64,000 nucleotides of DNA from Planococcus citri. Taxonomy: Eukaryota > Arthropoda > Insecta > Hemiptera > Pseudococcidae. The notes below the pieces were generated by a model, which saw only the letters and a program-made list of their open reading frames with translations, made no database searches and was not told the DNA's origin. The DNA is taken from NCBI RefSeq assembly GCF_950023065.1, contig NC_088679.1, positions 60,760,001 through 60,824,000 of the forward strand, read 5' to 3'. Shown piece by piece: positions 12,801 through 23,162 of the stretch. The position numbers were made by a program, and so were the translations under genes. How positions within the stretch are numbered: the stretch's first letter is position 1; each line of letters opens with the position of its first letter.

Positions 12801-15800
12801 CCGGTCTCTGTCATATTGGAGGATATTTTGAACAAGCCGTAAGGCATTTGTTGTATATCGCCATTGTATTCGATTTGTAAACTGTACTTGAAATTCGGAC
12901 GTAGAGGTCTGTCTACTTGTAACACTAGCATTCCTTCGTCGGCGTCATATTGATCGATGCTTATCTTATAATTTTCACCGTATTCTGATTCCTGTAGATG
13001 GATAAGTGAAATACACGAACGAATTTACAGATGAACATGTCTATTTTATATGTTAGCGTACAATACGAATCGCATAATATGATTGGAATTAGTTGAGCGA
13101 AATTAATATTCGCAACGATTGTATGTACTATCTAACCCAGTACTACCTACGAGTATAACCCCTAATCTATGTAGGTATGTGTGTGTATGTATAATTACGT
13201 ATACTAACGTCCAGAGACATCAAATTAGCCGAGCTAATCCTCAAATCGCTGGCTCCAATTATTATGCACTTGATTTCCTGCTTGGCGCGAATTATTATCG
13301 ATACATTGCCGTGAAAAGTGAATTGTTCTAATGCATTGAACGTGTTCACGTTATCGGGCATTTCTATGTAAATCTTGTACGCCAAAGGTTGTATGAGATG
13401 TTTCAAATCGCTGACATCTGTGCTGTCTCCTTCAATTGTCGGGTCCCAGTGTTTGGCTGTACGATCCGCGATGGATGCTTTTTTGTTTAAAGCTGAAATT
13501 GTTTTGAAAATATGTATTTTTAAATATTTATTTTCTGTCAAAGTCGTTGGTAATTCATTACAAACGAACGTATTGGCGAAATTCACAATCCAACCACAAG
13601 AGGAGCCCGCTTTAGATTTGAACGCGATCACGATTTTCGAGCAGGGTATGATTTTAAACCCAATAAATAAAATTCCAGCGTGCAAGTTGATTTTTTCGAA
13701 TTTTAGAAAATTTTTGAAAATCAAAAATTGATCATTTAGGTAACCATTTCTCCGAATAAGTTTTGTTTCTAGACTATTGAATTCTGGAATCAATATTCCG
13801 CGAATGATCATTCCTTCGAATGAATTTTCCCCAAAAACTCAATTTCCAAATGTAGAAATTTCTCGCAATTTCACTAACAAAACACAACTTCGAGACAATT
13901 TTGACAAAAAACGAGGCTTCTCCACAATTTATATGAATGAGATTTTTTTTGCAATTTTGATAATCAAAAAGTCAGCTAGATTTTTAGGAGAACTATGACA
14001 AGAAAAAACCCTGGTCTTTTTGGGATTTTGGCAAAAAAACAGATTTTTGGCAATTTTATTGTCACTAAGCGCTGTTTTTATGTTGATAAAGTCGACAAAA
14101 AACGAGTTTTTGTACAGTTCTTTCAAAAAAAAAAAAGAAAAAGATAATTCGAAAATGGGAGCAAAAGTAATGCACTTTTTGGCGATTTTGATAAAGAAGT
14201 CATCTTTTATGCAATTTTCACAAAATAACTAATTTTTTTGTGATTATGTGTTGTTTTGCAATTTTGACACAAAATCTGTTGTTTTGCAATTTTGACACAA
14301 AATCTGTTGTTTTGCAATTTTGACACAAAATCTGACTTTATTTTGCAGTTTTGACACAAAATCCGACTTTTTTTTGCAATTTTGACACATAATTTGACTT
14401 TTTTTTTGCAATTTTGACACAAAATTTGACCTTTTTTGCGATTTTGACGCATAGTTTGACTCTTTTGCTTTGACACAAAATCCGACTTTTTTGCAATTTT
14501 GACACATAATTTGACTTTTTTTTGGCAATTTTGACACATAATTCGAATTTTATGCAATTTTGACACAAAATCTGACTTTTTTTTTGCAATTATGACACAA
14601 AGTCTGACTTTTGTTTGCAATTTTGACACATAATTTGACTTTTTTGGTTTTTGACACAAAATCTGACTTTTTTGCAATTTTGATACAAAATCTGACTTTT
14701 TTTTTGCAATTTTGACACAAAATCTGACCTTTGTTTGCAATTTTGACACAAAATTTGACCTTTTTTGCGATTTTGACGCATAGTTTGACTCTTTTGCTTT
14801 GACACAAAATCCGACTTTTTTGCAATTTTGCACAATCTTACTTTTTTGCAATTTTGACACATAATTTGACCTTTTTTTTGCAATTTTGACACATAATTTG
14901 ACTCTTTTGCAAGTTTGACTCTTTTGCAAATTTAACACAAAATCCGACTTTTTTTTTTGCAATTTTGCACAATCTGACTTTTTTGCAATTTTGACACATA
15001 ATTTGACCTTTTTTTTTTTGCAATTTTGACACATAATTTGACTCTTTTGCAATTTTGACACATAGTTTGACTCTTTTGCAAATTTAACACAAAATCCGAC
15101 TTTTTTTGCAATTTTGCACAATCTGACTTTTTTGCAATTTTGACACATAATTTGACTTTTTTTTTGCAATTTTGACCCATAATTTGACTCTTTTGCAATT
15201 TTGGCACATAGTTTGACTCTTTTGCAAATTTGACACCAAATCCGACTTTTTTTTTGCAATTTTGCACAATCTGACTTTTTTGCAATTTTGACTCATAATT
15301 CGAATTTTATGCAATTTTGACACAAAATCTGACTTTTTTTTTTGCAATTTTGACACAAAATCTGACTTGTTTGCAATCTTGACACATAATTTGACTTTTT
15401 TGGTTTTTGCACAAAATTTGACTTTTTTGCGATTTGAACACAAAATCCGACTTTTTTTTGCAATTTTGAGACATAATTTGATTATTTTGCAAATTTGACG
15501 CAAAAGTTGACTTTTTTGCAATTTTGACACAAGATCTGACTTCATTTTGACAGAAATCTGATCTTTTTTTAGATGGACCGAATTCACCTAGTTATGAGTC
15601 AGGTTCCTTAATCGATTCGGAACATTGACCTAGCAATGGGATTTCATTTTAATCTGTCAAAATTGATTATCTAGCTATAAGTTAGATTTTTCTTCATCGG
15701 TGTTGCGATTTGAGATTGCCGAAAAAAATCTACTTCTGTCAAGTTATAGGTTTCAAATCGGCTCAGAAATGATGAACTCCGATTTTTTTGGTGGTGTTGA

Positions 15801-18800
15801 TGGGGGGGGGGGTGAATTTCAGTATGCATTATTTTGTGAAGAATTATTATACCGAGAGGCTATTTTTGCCATTTATTGAAAAATTAACTTCGGCAGCTCA
15901 AAATTTTGTTTTGAGGTTTGGTTGAATGCTCTTTTAACGAACCACGACTCGTCGCGTCGTTGCTCATTTCTGCTGATATTAGGTATAGGTAGTTAGATAC
16001 CTATACCTACATACGAGTATTTATCTACCTAATTTAAAAGATATTATATACACAGCTAAAATATTTTACATACGATTTTCATTTTGTTGTACTGTTTGAG
16101 ACGACGTGTAAGACGTACTCTCTTCAGCCGGGTTATACTCATCCCCTCTAGCAATGCCATCGTTTGGTTCGAACACCGACGAGATTTCCATCTCAGCACT
16201 GTCTTCTGCGCCATACTCCAAAGCAGGCCCAGGTTCGTAGCTGGAATACGGTTCCCACGACGAAACAAGAGGCGAATCCTGCGAGAATAATCGTATTAAT
16301 TAAAGATTCGGAAAAGATTTGCGAAGATACACGAGAATGCTTTTTAATAGGTTTTCGCATTCTCCATTTGCTACCGATTATTGAATTTTGTTTACGTTTA
16401 TGAGAATCGAGTATACAGCTTATTTGAGTGAGAAGGCGAGAGAGTGTTAAATGCTCGCGTGTATTATTTACTATCATCGACTTCTTGAAAGAGTTTAAGT
16501 GTGTTGTTGAAGACGTAAATGATGTGACGATGACGTTAGAAATTACTTAGCTAATTTTCAGGCAAGTTCAACGAGAGAGGTGAATATGTTTGCGCTACAG
16601 GGTTCACTATACCCTTCCTCCTTCCGGCCTCTCAACATTAATTTAAAACAGTAAAACTTCATAATATTATTTGTCTCGGGTGTGAGAACAAACGTGGAAA
16701 GGAAAATTTCAGTATTCTCAAGGACAAGAACGGAATCGAAACGAAAAGAGGAGTGAAGAAGAAACTCAAACAATTCACTGTTTCTTTTTATACCTACAAT
16801 AAACTCCAAAAATCCAAATTTCATGCCTTTTGAAACTGAACTATTCGAAAGGTTCTTTTGCAAGATTGTTGCAACTGCCAGTGTGATTTTGTGTGTTTTG
16901 AATTAACTTCCTTGATTGGGTTGCTCGGAAATAGAATTTTTTTATTTTAATTTGACATTGTTTACGAAACTTAAAAATGGGTAATTTCTATTCATGTGAA
17001 GATGAGTTGAAAAAAGAAATGAGAAAAAAAACTAGGTATGTAAAAAACTTCATTTCCTCGTCGTCGTCGAACATACTTCACAACTATATAGGTACACATA
17101 AGTTTATACCTAGTTACGTTAGGTCGTTGTATACAATATTAGATATTTATTAAAACCAAATAAACGAGAATTACGGAGTATGAAAAGCTTCAAAGGAATT
17201 TTTATTAAAAACACACCGCGATCGATGTAAGATTAAAACGACAAACAAAAAGTAAGCGGTTAGCTCGCTGTAGCTAAGGCAGGTAGTAGTAAGTGCTTGA
17301 CATGACATCTCGAAAGGTTCGAAAAAGAGGAAGGGATAACCGCGCTATAAAATCGTTTGGCAAATTACTTTATTCGTTTGAATATATCGTATGTAGGTAT
17401 TTATGTAATGTAGAAATATCTCGTAGACTAGTCATTGTGCTTTGGTACGAGTAGGAAGCCCGAATGTGTTCTTCGTCATCTTGTAGCGACGAGGTGCGAG
17501 ATGTCAAATGAATAATGCAAATCGTCAAGTACTCGTATAGATATTTCTACCTCTGTATACGTTTAATATGAGGAAATTTCTTAATTCCGAAAACCGGAGC
17601 TTTGTCCGAAAACCACATAATCTTAAAAGCGTTATAATGTGAATGTTATTGCGAGAGCTCATCGTACTCTATTCGTACCTAGTACCTACGTTTAAAAACA
17701 TTATGTTACTTCGACTCGAGCTTTTCTATAAGTGGGTAAAAATCGTTAAAAGGGTTGACATTTCTGTATATGAACTAGTTAAATTGAACATCTCCGACAG
17801 TTTTCAATTGCTTTGTGAGAGTCAATTTCAACGACTAGATTGCTAAGTGTACATTATACGAGTAAGTATCTCGTACTCTTATGGACAGTTTTGAAAGCTT
17901 GGCGAAATTTTGAAATATTACCTGATTTCGTTATACTTTAGTGAATTCACGACATTATTCTTTCTTATTATGTATTCCGTCCTTTTATGTTTGTAATGTT
18001 ATATCATCTACAATTTGCGAATTTTCTCAATGTTTAAATTCAAATTACTAATTAATGCTCTGTAGGTATAAATTTTTCAAAGTTTTTGTAATTCTCCAAT
18101 TTTTTATAATTTTTTCCGAATAATCAGATCATTACAATTGAATATTTCCTTATGGTACTAAAATCCAATGTTCCCGAATTCAAGTCCAATATTATGAACG
18201 CTAGGAAGGGGAGGGTGTGTGTGATCCTTTTCTCAGTTCGTCATCGAGTCTTTCAACGTATTCTTGACATCGATCCCCAAATTCTAATTCTGAAAATTGT
18301 TTGACCTCAATGCACAAAAATTCTTAAAAAATTTGGGCTGCAACCTCTCTGCAGCACTCTTTTTTGGTTTCTAGGGCAAAGGGACATCAGAATGAGCATC
18401 AGCACCCTTGAAAGCCTTATTTTTGACACCCCTAATATATTTTCTTAACATTTTGGGCCTCAATCTCCACCTATGGAAGGCTCAGTTTTGATCTCATTGA
18501 GATCAAACAATTTTCAGAATCAGAATCAGCGCTGTCGAGAATATTTTATTTGGCGGCCCTCTCCCTATTACTTACTTTTGTCCTTGGTACGAACTTTTTC
18601 ACCCCCGCCCCTATTCTTTTTCGACGAGTCTTTCAGAAATACCGTCCAGGGAGGTATCCCGACTAACATAAAAATTCTCAAACTGACCCAGAAAAACGAA
18701 ATTTGATGTCGTAATTAATTTACTTTCAATCCCCTAAATTAAATTGATACGGTTTCAAAACGTTTTGAAAAGTTCTGGAACCTCCAGAGGATTTTTGAAG

Positions 18801-21589
18801 GTCGAAATTATACTCGAAATTTTACCCAGTTAATAAGTTGATGAGCCGATACCAACTGTATACCCTAATATCAACATGCTGAGTCGATATAGGAGGTCAT
18901 TTCAAGTAGTTCTGGAGCCTCTTAGCAAAATTTTGTAAATTCCCAAAAAAATGGCAAAAAAATTTTCGAGAAAAATAAACGGCTCAAGTGAATTGTAGGA
19001 ACCTATTTGACGGATTATTCAACAATTTTCCAAAATTTATTTCTGCTGGTACAGAACGGTCATTTAAAAATTTTTTAGCAGCTTAATAAAACCGCTGGAG
19101 AAATGTCATGATTGTGAACTAGCGGGAACGGATTTTGAAAAAATGGCATATTTATCAGTCAACTTGGTTACTAACAATGCACCAATTGCGTTTATATGTA
19201 TGAGCTGAAATTAATTCGGGCAATTTTTATGGCAGTTTTTGAAAATGGGGAATTTTCAAAATTTTGCCGGAAGCTTCAGAATGGTTTGAGAAACTTCGTT
19301 TAGTTGAATCGGCAATCCGACACACGTTGAAATAATCGTAGTTTTAATAAAATAATTTTGTTTTCCAACTTCATTGGGTAACATTTTGCGTAAATTTAAG
19401 CTTTCAAAAATTTTCTGGAGGCTCCAGAACTGCTCAAAACAGTCTGAAACTGTTTCCAATCGATGTATAGAAGGGGGGGGGGTCAGAATAGGAGTGAATG
19501 TGAAATTTCAGCATCAAATACGCAATTTATGATAAAAAAAATTCAAAAAGTAGTCTTTTCCTCAATTTGGCCCACTTTTGAAAAAAAATCCAAAATCATG
19601 CGTTTTTTTTTAAAACAGTGCTTATTTTAAATTATTATTATTAGATATTATTTTTTTGATAAGGGTACGCACATTCCTACAATTAGCCTTTGATTAGAAA
19701 ATCTCGGTAACATTAGTTCAGTTTGTTGAGTTTTCAGAGGTGCTGATTTTAATAGGTATCAATTTTTTTTTACATGAGCCCACTAGTTCTACAGTCTACA
19801 ATAAGCCAATAAAATGTTTCAAAAATTCATATTGGGTTTTCATGTATGTTGATTTTAGATTTTGAATTCATGATTTTATTTTCTAATCCGACCCTCCCCC
19901 TTCCTCCACCCTCTAAAACACCTTCCTTGAAAAGATTCAAACAGTGTCATAATTAGAGCTGGGATTTTTATGCAGAAATATTAAGAAATGATGCAATATT
20001 TTATGCAAATTTTTTTACCCAGAATATGCAAAAAGTATGCAAAAATTTCAGTTTGAGTGACCCATGCCTGAAAAGAATTTTTCAAGCTAAAAAACATGAA
20101 AACTGTTAATTCAATATTAGATGAACCCTGTAATCAAAACATAGGCTAGGTACATTTTTTTTTTTGAAAAATGGGCAAAACAAATCATTTATAAAATTCA
20201 TAAATTATTTTGGAAAAAAGTTTCTTGATGACATTTCAGCAATGTTGCGATTTTTTGAACAAAAAAGTCTTCAAAATCTCAATATGCAAAAAAGTACCTG
20301 AGAATGCTCAAGAAATATGCAGGATTATTTCCCCTAAAAATTGCTAAAATATGCAATTTGATCTGAAATATGCTAAATATGCAAAATTAGATTGCAAAGC
20401 ATAAAAATCTTAGCTCTAGTCTTAATGACGACGCAGACTTTTGGGGTGAGCGCCTGATTTTATCAAAATAAAGAATGAATTTTGTAAACAGAAAAATTAG
20501 AAAATACTCGAACATACATACCTATGTACTTTAATAATCAGTGTTGTTACTTTCTTGGCAAATGAAAAAGTTCGTTGGGTATTTTCATAATTTTTTGGCT
20601 TTTTGTAAAAATTGGATGTGGTGAATTGTTCAAATCAATTTATTGAAGTTTTGATGATTTTTTGGTAAACAGAGAAGAAAGAAGTCAAAAGAGTTCGGAT
20701 CGAAGAAATGAACACATAAACCGAGTAATGCTTGAACCCAACTCCCCAAATCGGTAACAATTAATGTACAATTTTGCTCCTGATTTTTTTTGTTGGTATT
20801 TTTCATTAAAATTGAATCGGTGAGAGTAGAAAATTACCAAAAAGCTCACATTTATCGCGAATCCACCTCTCCAACATCATTCATTGATACCTACCCAAGT
20901 AGGTACGAACCAAACAGGTAAATAATTCTCACCTGATCTTTTTTATACTTTTGATGTAACGCCACGATTATCCCGATGGCTAATATCACCGCCAAGACGC
21001 ATATTATATGTAATTTTCTGATCACAAAACATCCTCTTCTGGTCGTTGATTCCGTCGCATTTAGAGTGAACGAACGTACACGATCGTTTTCAACAGGAAT
21101 CGGATCAACAATAGTGAACGATTCCTTCCTAAAACGAATGGAAGGAAATAGATCTGATTCATTATTCGTCAAAATGAAATTCCAATAGCGGCGTCGAAAT
21201 CCGAAACACTATTTTAAATGAAATTTTTCTAGCTCGGTCAATGAAGCAAATAAAATTCTTCAGCTTACTTAAAAATCATCTCAATACTTTCGCTACTTTT
21301 CCAATCACGAAATTGCATCAAACTACTTTTTTCGTTTACGTTTGACGGCTGAGAAAATCTAACGTGTGGAAATCGGCTACTGATGGTTTCGACGCCGCTG
21401 CGAGAATCATTACGAATTTCGATATGGTTTAAATTTCACATCAAGTTTGTTGCCATAGCCTAGCTAAAGCTTTCTTTATTAAGAGGGTGAAATAAATCGT
21501 CGTGTACTTACATGTTCATAATTAATTACGAGCTCCTGCTGCTGTTGTTGTTGTTGTTGATGATGCGAAGATCCTCGATAATTATTCAT
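1939..21589 (-). CDS. membrane-anchored M1 aminopeptidase N-like pseudoenzyme (gene span, 3' end outside window)
   Basis: Fifteen minus-strand exons were joined by eye; every junction is GT-AG and the phases fit. They give at least 1,038 codons. Residues 1-26 hold an eight-Gln run. A signal anchor sits at about 92-110, making a type II membrane protein with the rest outside. An acidic Ser/Glu/Tyr-rich stalk runs 119-186. The M1 N-terminal beta domain runs from about 205 to 400 and includes TIFPCFDLP, matching the family's (D)AR..FPCFDEP. The peptidase-like domain covers about 400-650, and an ERAP1_C-like helical domain starts near 755 and includes YRVNYD. Active M1 enzymes use GAMEN to bind the substrate N-terminus, HEXXH plus a later Glu to hold zinc, and a Tyr in YxKG. 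Here these read YLSSK (489-493), AHLIE (525-529) and IDKG (651-654). Only a Glu (547) in WLKE remains. I infer a binding or decoy role rather than catalysis. About 100 or more C-terminal residues should lie beyond position 1. Confidence 0.88.
2228..2457 (-). CDS. M1-like gene, exon 14: ERAP1_C-like domain
   Basis: Acceptor TCCTTAG|GGATTT, donor AACGT|GTAAGT, phase 0 to 2. It encodes GFLKNIIQPIYTHI and QIFRWACEVNIEKCSVKAKM, the usual LR..I..WAC..G...C...A helix pair, and ends NPHRN. Confidence 0.87.
2998..3287 (-). CDS. M1-like gene, exon 13: ERAP1_C-like domain
   Basis: Acceptor ACAATAG|ATTTAT, donor TTTGAG|GTACCT, phase 1 to 0. It encodes NLYRVNYDLTNWIML, then RAHLVDDALFLARRGQLSYD and KDYVVWNTALHQFGYM. 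These are the textbook YYRVNYD, R..L.DDA..LA..G.L.Y and DY.PW..A segments of M1 C-terminal domains. Confidence 0.92.
3383..3566 (-). CDS. M1-like gene, exon 12: start of ERAP1_C-like domain
   Basis: Acceptor ATTCCAG|AATGAT, donor GACTA|GTAAGA, phase 0 to 1. It encodes HRFFASIPISYTTEEEK and WILVNPKQT, matching QERF....W.VP..Y.T and W...N..QTG at the start of the C-terminal helical domain. Confidence 0.87.
3667..3862 (-). CDS. M1-like gene, exon 11
   Basis: Acceptor GCTCCAG|CAAAAA, donor CCTGAA|GTACGA, phase 2 to 0. It encodes ETAEDFWDLLTIEAGTGLIP and NDWIYTREYPVINVTRDYD, matching the family's DLW..L........P..V..I.M.TW..Q.GYPV..V.R. The donor is the only GT in range that preserves phase, and it is not a strong consensus. 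Confidence 0.85.
3863..7528 (-). other. intron 10 of the M1-like gene
   Basis: 3.7 kb between GTAAGT at 7528 and the acceptor before 3862. It is very AT-rich. 4.9-6.2 kb is cryptic-simple DNA built from AATTTTnATCAATTTT-like words. An inverted pair of about 45-base segments lies at 4049-4096 and 4706-4754. Short open frames here show no family similarity. Confidence 0.7.
4049..4754. repeat. inverted pair of palindromic segments (candidate fold-back element)
   Basis: Both ends carry TATGCAACC...TTATGAT.GTTGCATA-type hairpins of about 45 bases. The right copy is the reverse complement of the left with a few mismatches. Each end is itself a palindrome. No coding capacity is seen between them. 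Confidence 0.5.
7529..7610 (-). CDS. M1-like gene, exon 10 (82 nt)
   Basis: A short exon recovered by hand. Acceptor AACCGTAG|GTATTT, donor TCGAG|GTAAGT, phase 1 to phase 2, exactly as the neighbours require. The peptide (G)ICLIRMIQHIVTEPVFRKSI matches KGASVIRML..FLGE..FRKGL of M1 peptidases and continues KKFIES. Confidence 0.85.
7851..8130 (-). CDS. M1-like gene, exon 9
   Basis: Acceptor CGTACAG|GCTGAG, donor ATAAAG|GTAAAA, ends phase 1. It starts AEPRWKVMEHFFADV, where family members have P.W.....F, and ends EIFDRKDIDK(G) against EIFD.ISY.KG. The usual Tyr aligns with Ile651. The middle (around LNKHAPLFPIKETSV) is longer than usual, and a small undetected intron there cannot be excluded. 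Confidence 0.78.
8227..8407 (-). CDS. M1-like gene, exon 8: degenerate zinc-binding exon
   Basis: Acceptor CTCGTAG|AGAATC, donor GATTTG|GTAAGT. It encodes NLAAHLIEQWTGF and NWLKESIVQYLQYIA. Aligned with VIAHELAHQWFGN...DLWLNEGFASY.EYL, both zinc His positions become Ala525 and Glu529, the catalytic Glu becomes His526, and one residue is missing before the retained Glu547. QW, the following G and the Y(L)QY helix are conserved, so the alignment is firm. Confidence 0.9.
8498..8794 (-). CDS. M1-like gene, exon 7: substrate-side domain with GAMEN lost
   Basis: Acceptor TTCTAG|AATGTG, donor ACGCA|GTAAGT, phase 2 to 2. WENFQSSDVMPLHFFGFVIS matches W..F..S..MS.YL.AF.V. Further on, ALEIGPRLISILDNYFGIDL matches the AL....K.L.FYE.YFGI.YP stretch. 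The exon ends FPYLSSKLGLIITQ, where active family members have F..GAMENWGLITY. The GLI is kept but GAMEN is replaced by YLSSK. Confidence 0.88.
9750..10745. repeat. minisatellite of CAAGGTCATTGACC / GTCTGTCTGGCTTC units
   Basis: Roughly 45-90-base higher-order units alternate TCAAGGTCATTGACC(C/T) with GTCTGTCTGGC and AAGGTCGTCTGT. They are diverged from one another. A fragment of the same array appears at about 11625-11740. Confidence 0.85.
9831..9865. repeat. (GTCT)n microsatellite
   Basis: Almost nine perfect GTCT units, sitting inside the larger minisatellite and probably seeded from it. Confidence 0.95.
12425..12583 (-). CDS. M1-like gene, exon 6: PCFDEP-type strand
   Basis: Acceptor ATATAG|AACATT, donor GATGA|GTAAGT, phase 2 to phase 2. 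It contains FARTIFPCFDLPTQTASYEL, aligning with the highly conserved DAR.AFPCFDEP..KA.F.I of M1 peptidases, and ends with TVSNTDE where the family has ALSNMP. Confidence 0.87.
12792..12991 (-). CDS. M1-like gene, exon 5: M1 beta domain
   Basis: Acceptor CTACAG|GAATCA, donor ATCAA|GTATGT, ends phase 2. It encodes MLVLQVDRPLRPNFKYSLQI and EYNGDIQQMPYGLFKISSN, matching the family strands L.I.L...L..G..Y.L.I.Y.G....GFY. The family's GFYRS Arg is not kept here. Confidence 0.87.
13209..13492 (-). CDS. M1-like gene, exon 4: start of M1 N-terminal beta domain
   Basis: Acceptor TTTCAG|CTTTAA, donor GGAC|GTTAGT, ends phase 0. It encodes LIQPLAYKIYIEMP and FHGNVSIIIRAKQEI, the expected first strands of an M1 peptidase (usual pattern LP..Y.L.I.P then F.G.V.I....). 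The same strand stays open upstream of the acceptor, but that part has no family similarity and is treated as intron. Confidence 0.85.
13493..16073 (-). other. intron 3 of the M1-like gene
   Basis: 2.6 kb, half of it the 14.25-15.57 kb minisatellite. A dispersed segment around 15840-15950 (TCAAAATTTTGTTTTGAGGT) has a diverged relative near 6600-6730. Confidence 0.65.
14250..15565. repeat. ~31-bp minisatellite array, about 40 units
   Basis: The unit is roughly TTTTTGCAATTTTGACACAAAATCTGACTT, with variants CATAATTTGAC and GCACAATCTGAC that form higher-order groups. The minus-strand unit has no stop codon in any frame, so long KxxxCVKIAKK-like frames appear in all three. They have no support as genes. 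Confidence 0.95.
16074..16278 (-). CDS. M1-like gene, exon 3: acidic Ser/Tyr-rich stalk
   Basis: Acceptor CTCGCAG|GATTCG, donor AATC|GTATGT, ends phase 1. The peptide begins DSPLVSSWEPYSSYEPG and continues as an acidic, Ser- and Glu-rich stretch ending QQNEN. No fold is recognised. It is placed as a juxtamembrane stalk because it lies between the anchor and the first M1 beta strands. Phase agrees with exons 2 and 4. Confidence 0.78.
18745..19460. repeat. dispersed repeat with inverted ends (AGTTCTGGAGCCTCCAGA)
   Basis: The left end has AAAGTTCTGGAACCTCCAGA preceded by a CGGTTTCAAAACG-like stretch. The right end carries the reverse complement (CTGGAGGCTCCAGAACTG...CAGTCTGAAACTG). Single ends recur near 38825-38870 and 41148-41165, so this is a family present several times in the window. 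Confidence 0.6.
19956..20416. mobile_element. MITE-like element with TA flanks, rich in TATGCAAA
   Basis: The ends are GAGCTGGGATTTTTATGC and GCATAAAAATCTTAGCTC, inverted copies with two mismatches, each flanked by TA (19954-19955, 20417-20418). The 460-bp interior has no reading frame and repeats ATATGCAAAAA-like words many times. TA target duplication suggests a Tc1/mariner-type non-autonomous element. Confidence 0.6.
20933..21208 (-). CDS. M1-like gene, exon 2: signal-anchor exon
   Basis: 92 codons, phase 0 at both ends. Acceptor AAATAG|TGT, donor GATCAG|GTGAGA. It encodes a basic cytoplasmic stretch (FRRRYW, then SIRFRKESF), a TTRRG stop-transfer-like basic patch, and a hydrophobic anchor of about 19 residues (LHIICVLAVILAIGIIVAL) followed by HQKYKKDQ. 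Positive charge on the N-terminal side with no cleavable signal predicts N-in/C-out topology, as in vertebrate membrane M1 peptidases. This is the exon duplicated in copies B and C. Confidence 0.85.
21512..21589 (-). CDS. M1-like gene, exon 1: start codon and polyQ cytoplasmic tail
   Basis: ATG at 21589 opens 26 codons: MNNYRGSSHH, eight Gln (five CAA then three CAG), then ELVINYEH. Donor CAT|GTAAGT, phase 0. This start was chosen because exon 2 has no in-frame ATG before the membrane segment. Two diverged copies of this exon lie near 26.1 and 33.5 kb, neither with the ATG in the same frame. Confidence 0.8.
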
Positions 21590-22000
21590 TTAAGTTTTGA
21601 CGTGACCGAGTCCAGGTTTAATGTTTCTTTAATAAACGAATAGATACATAGGTATAGTTAGGTACTTGTTGTGAAAATTTACCCAATACAGATGGTAGGT
21701 AAACTTGATACCATGTACCTCTCTACCTACCTATCTAACCTACGCGTTGCGGTCGTAAATTTTACACGTTTAATTGTACAAATGTTCGTGAAGGTGAATT
21801 TTTCGATTTATGAATTTTTTTTACATCCGAATTTCAGTCTGGCTTTGTGATACGAGCTGTTTGCATGGTACTCGTAGATACGTATTATAAATGTGTGCGA
21901 TATGATTTGACAAATAATTGTGGCGAATTTTTTCGTTCCCCTGAGCGGGTTATACGATGAGAATGAGAAGTGTTATTTTCAATAAGGAACCATAGAGAAA
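21590..22000 (-). promoter_or_regulatory. 5' flank of the M1-like gene, conserved in copies B and C
   Basis: Sequence upstream of the start (about 21756-21980) includes GTCATAAATTTTAC-like and GTACAAATGTTCGTGAAGGT-like words. The same words in the same order recur at about 26460-26640 and 33735-33900, upstream of the B and C first exons. No clear TATA box was identified. Conservation through duplication suggests the promoter was copied with the exons. Confidence 0.5.
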
Positions 22001-23160
22001 AATGTGTACTTGACTTGACGTAGGTATCAAGTTGTTTTTTTGGTGAAAAGAGCCTTCCCTACCTTTCTGCGCCAGTTACATGTTATAAATTAATTTATTG
22101 AATTTAACGGAAAATTTTTATTCGAGGTACCAGGTACCTGTATTGCTTGTTTGTTTGTTTTATGTTGATGATGATGATGACGATGATGATGTTGTGTTTT
22201 GAGAATTGGATTACAGTCATTGCGTCCTTAAAATACGTAGTCTATACCTACATTTGGAATGTTATGTAAAGCAAGGACGTGGATACATTTTTGTGTGCGT
22301 AATGTACCTAGACCCACTACCTAGTACCTACTCATCTACACATATTAGGTGCCATGAGATGCTAGTGGTGGATACTCTGGACTAATTTATCGTCAGTTAT
22401 CTATTATACTGATTGCTAGTTGAACGGCTGGAGTAAAATTTTCCATTTCATTATTGCATTTTTCTCTTTCAACGTTGTTGAATTGAGAACAGCGCTGCTT
22501 ATTACTTGCTTTGAATTTTGAAACCATGTCGATGTTTCTGTTAAGTGTGGTTCATGTAGTAAAAATGCGAAAAAAAAGGTCATGAATAAGTCATGATTTT
22601 TTGTCTGGAAGTTTTATCAGACACCCTGTGTAGGTCTTCGATGAGTAGGAGGGGGGGGGGGAGGTCTTCGATCTTAAAATCATAGTTTTTTTCGCTCTAG
22701 CCCAACCGGTTCTAAAAAAAAGGACCAGTTTTAAAACATGGATTGCCAGCAATAATCTTGTAATTATAAACACCCCCTTCCCCTAGGAAAAAACAACAAA
22801 AATTAGGGTTCTGCTGAGCGGTTAAAAAATAATTTCTGAAATTGAGGAAGTATTTTTGAATGCAGTGGTGCCAACTTTCTGACCGTCGTGCTTAAAAATC
22901 TCTTTTAGAATCCTTTTGCATCACACCAAAAATTTTGTGCTTCTATCATGAAATGTACCTAGTTTATGCCCCTGAAATTGAAATTTGCCGTTAAGCTACC
23001 TATTACTCGGTCGATGCAGAATCTCAAAATCATCTTTCTTCTTTCGGAACCTAATAATTTTATTACCATAAATGATATTATTTTGTAGTGGTAGAAATGA
23101 TCACTTTTTCCACTATAGGTGGTAGAAAATGAACGTTTCTACGTAATTCTACAAAGTAGT
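22001..23160. other. no gene seen
   Basis: AT-rich DNA with a GATGAT-type microsatellite near 22163-22192, G-run 22651-22661 and CCTACCTA motifs. No supportable exon. Confidence 0.5.
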
Positions 23161-23162
23161 CG

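Larger units (their letters stand above)
16279..20932 (-). other. intron 2 of the M1-like gene
   Basis: 4.65 kb. It contains an inverted-repeat segment at about 18745-19460 and a TA-flanked MITE-like element at 19956-20416. 16.5-18.4 kb shows no repeat structure I can name and no coding exon that fits the phase. Confidence 0.6.

Noticed and set aside
13493..13811. N-terminal extension of the frame over exon 4
   Set aside because: It lies upstream of a good acceptor and has no family similarity. Exon 3 joins exon 4 in phase at 13492.
14207..15587. 350-codon and shorter overlapping lysine/cysteine-rich frames on the minus strand
   Set aside because: They are translations of a stop-free minisatellite. 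All three frames are open and none shows a domain.
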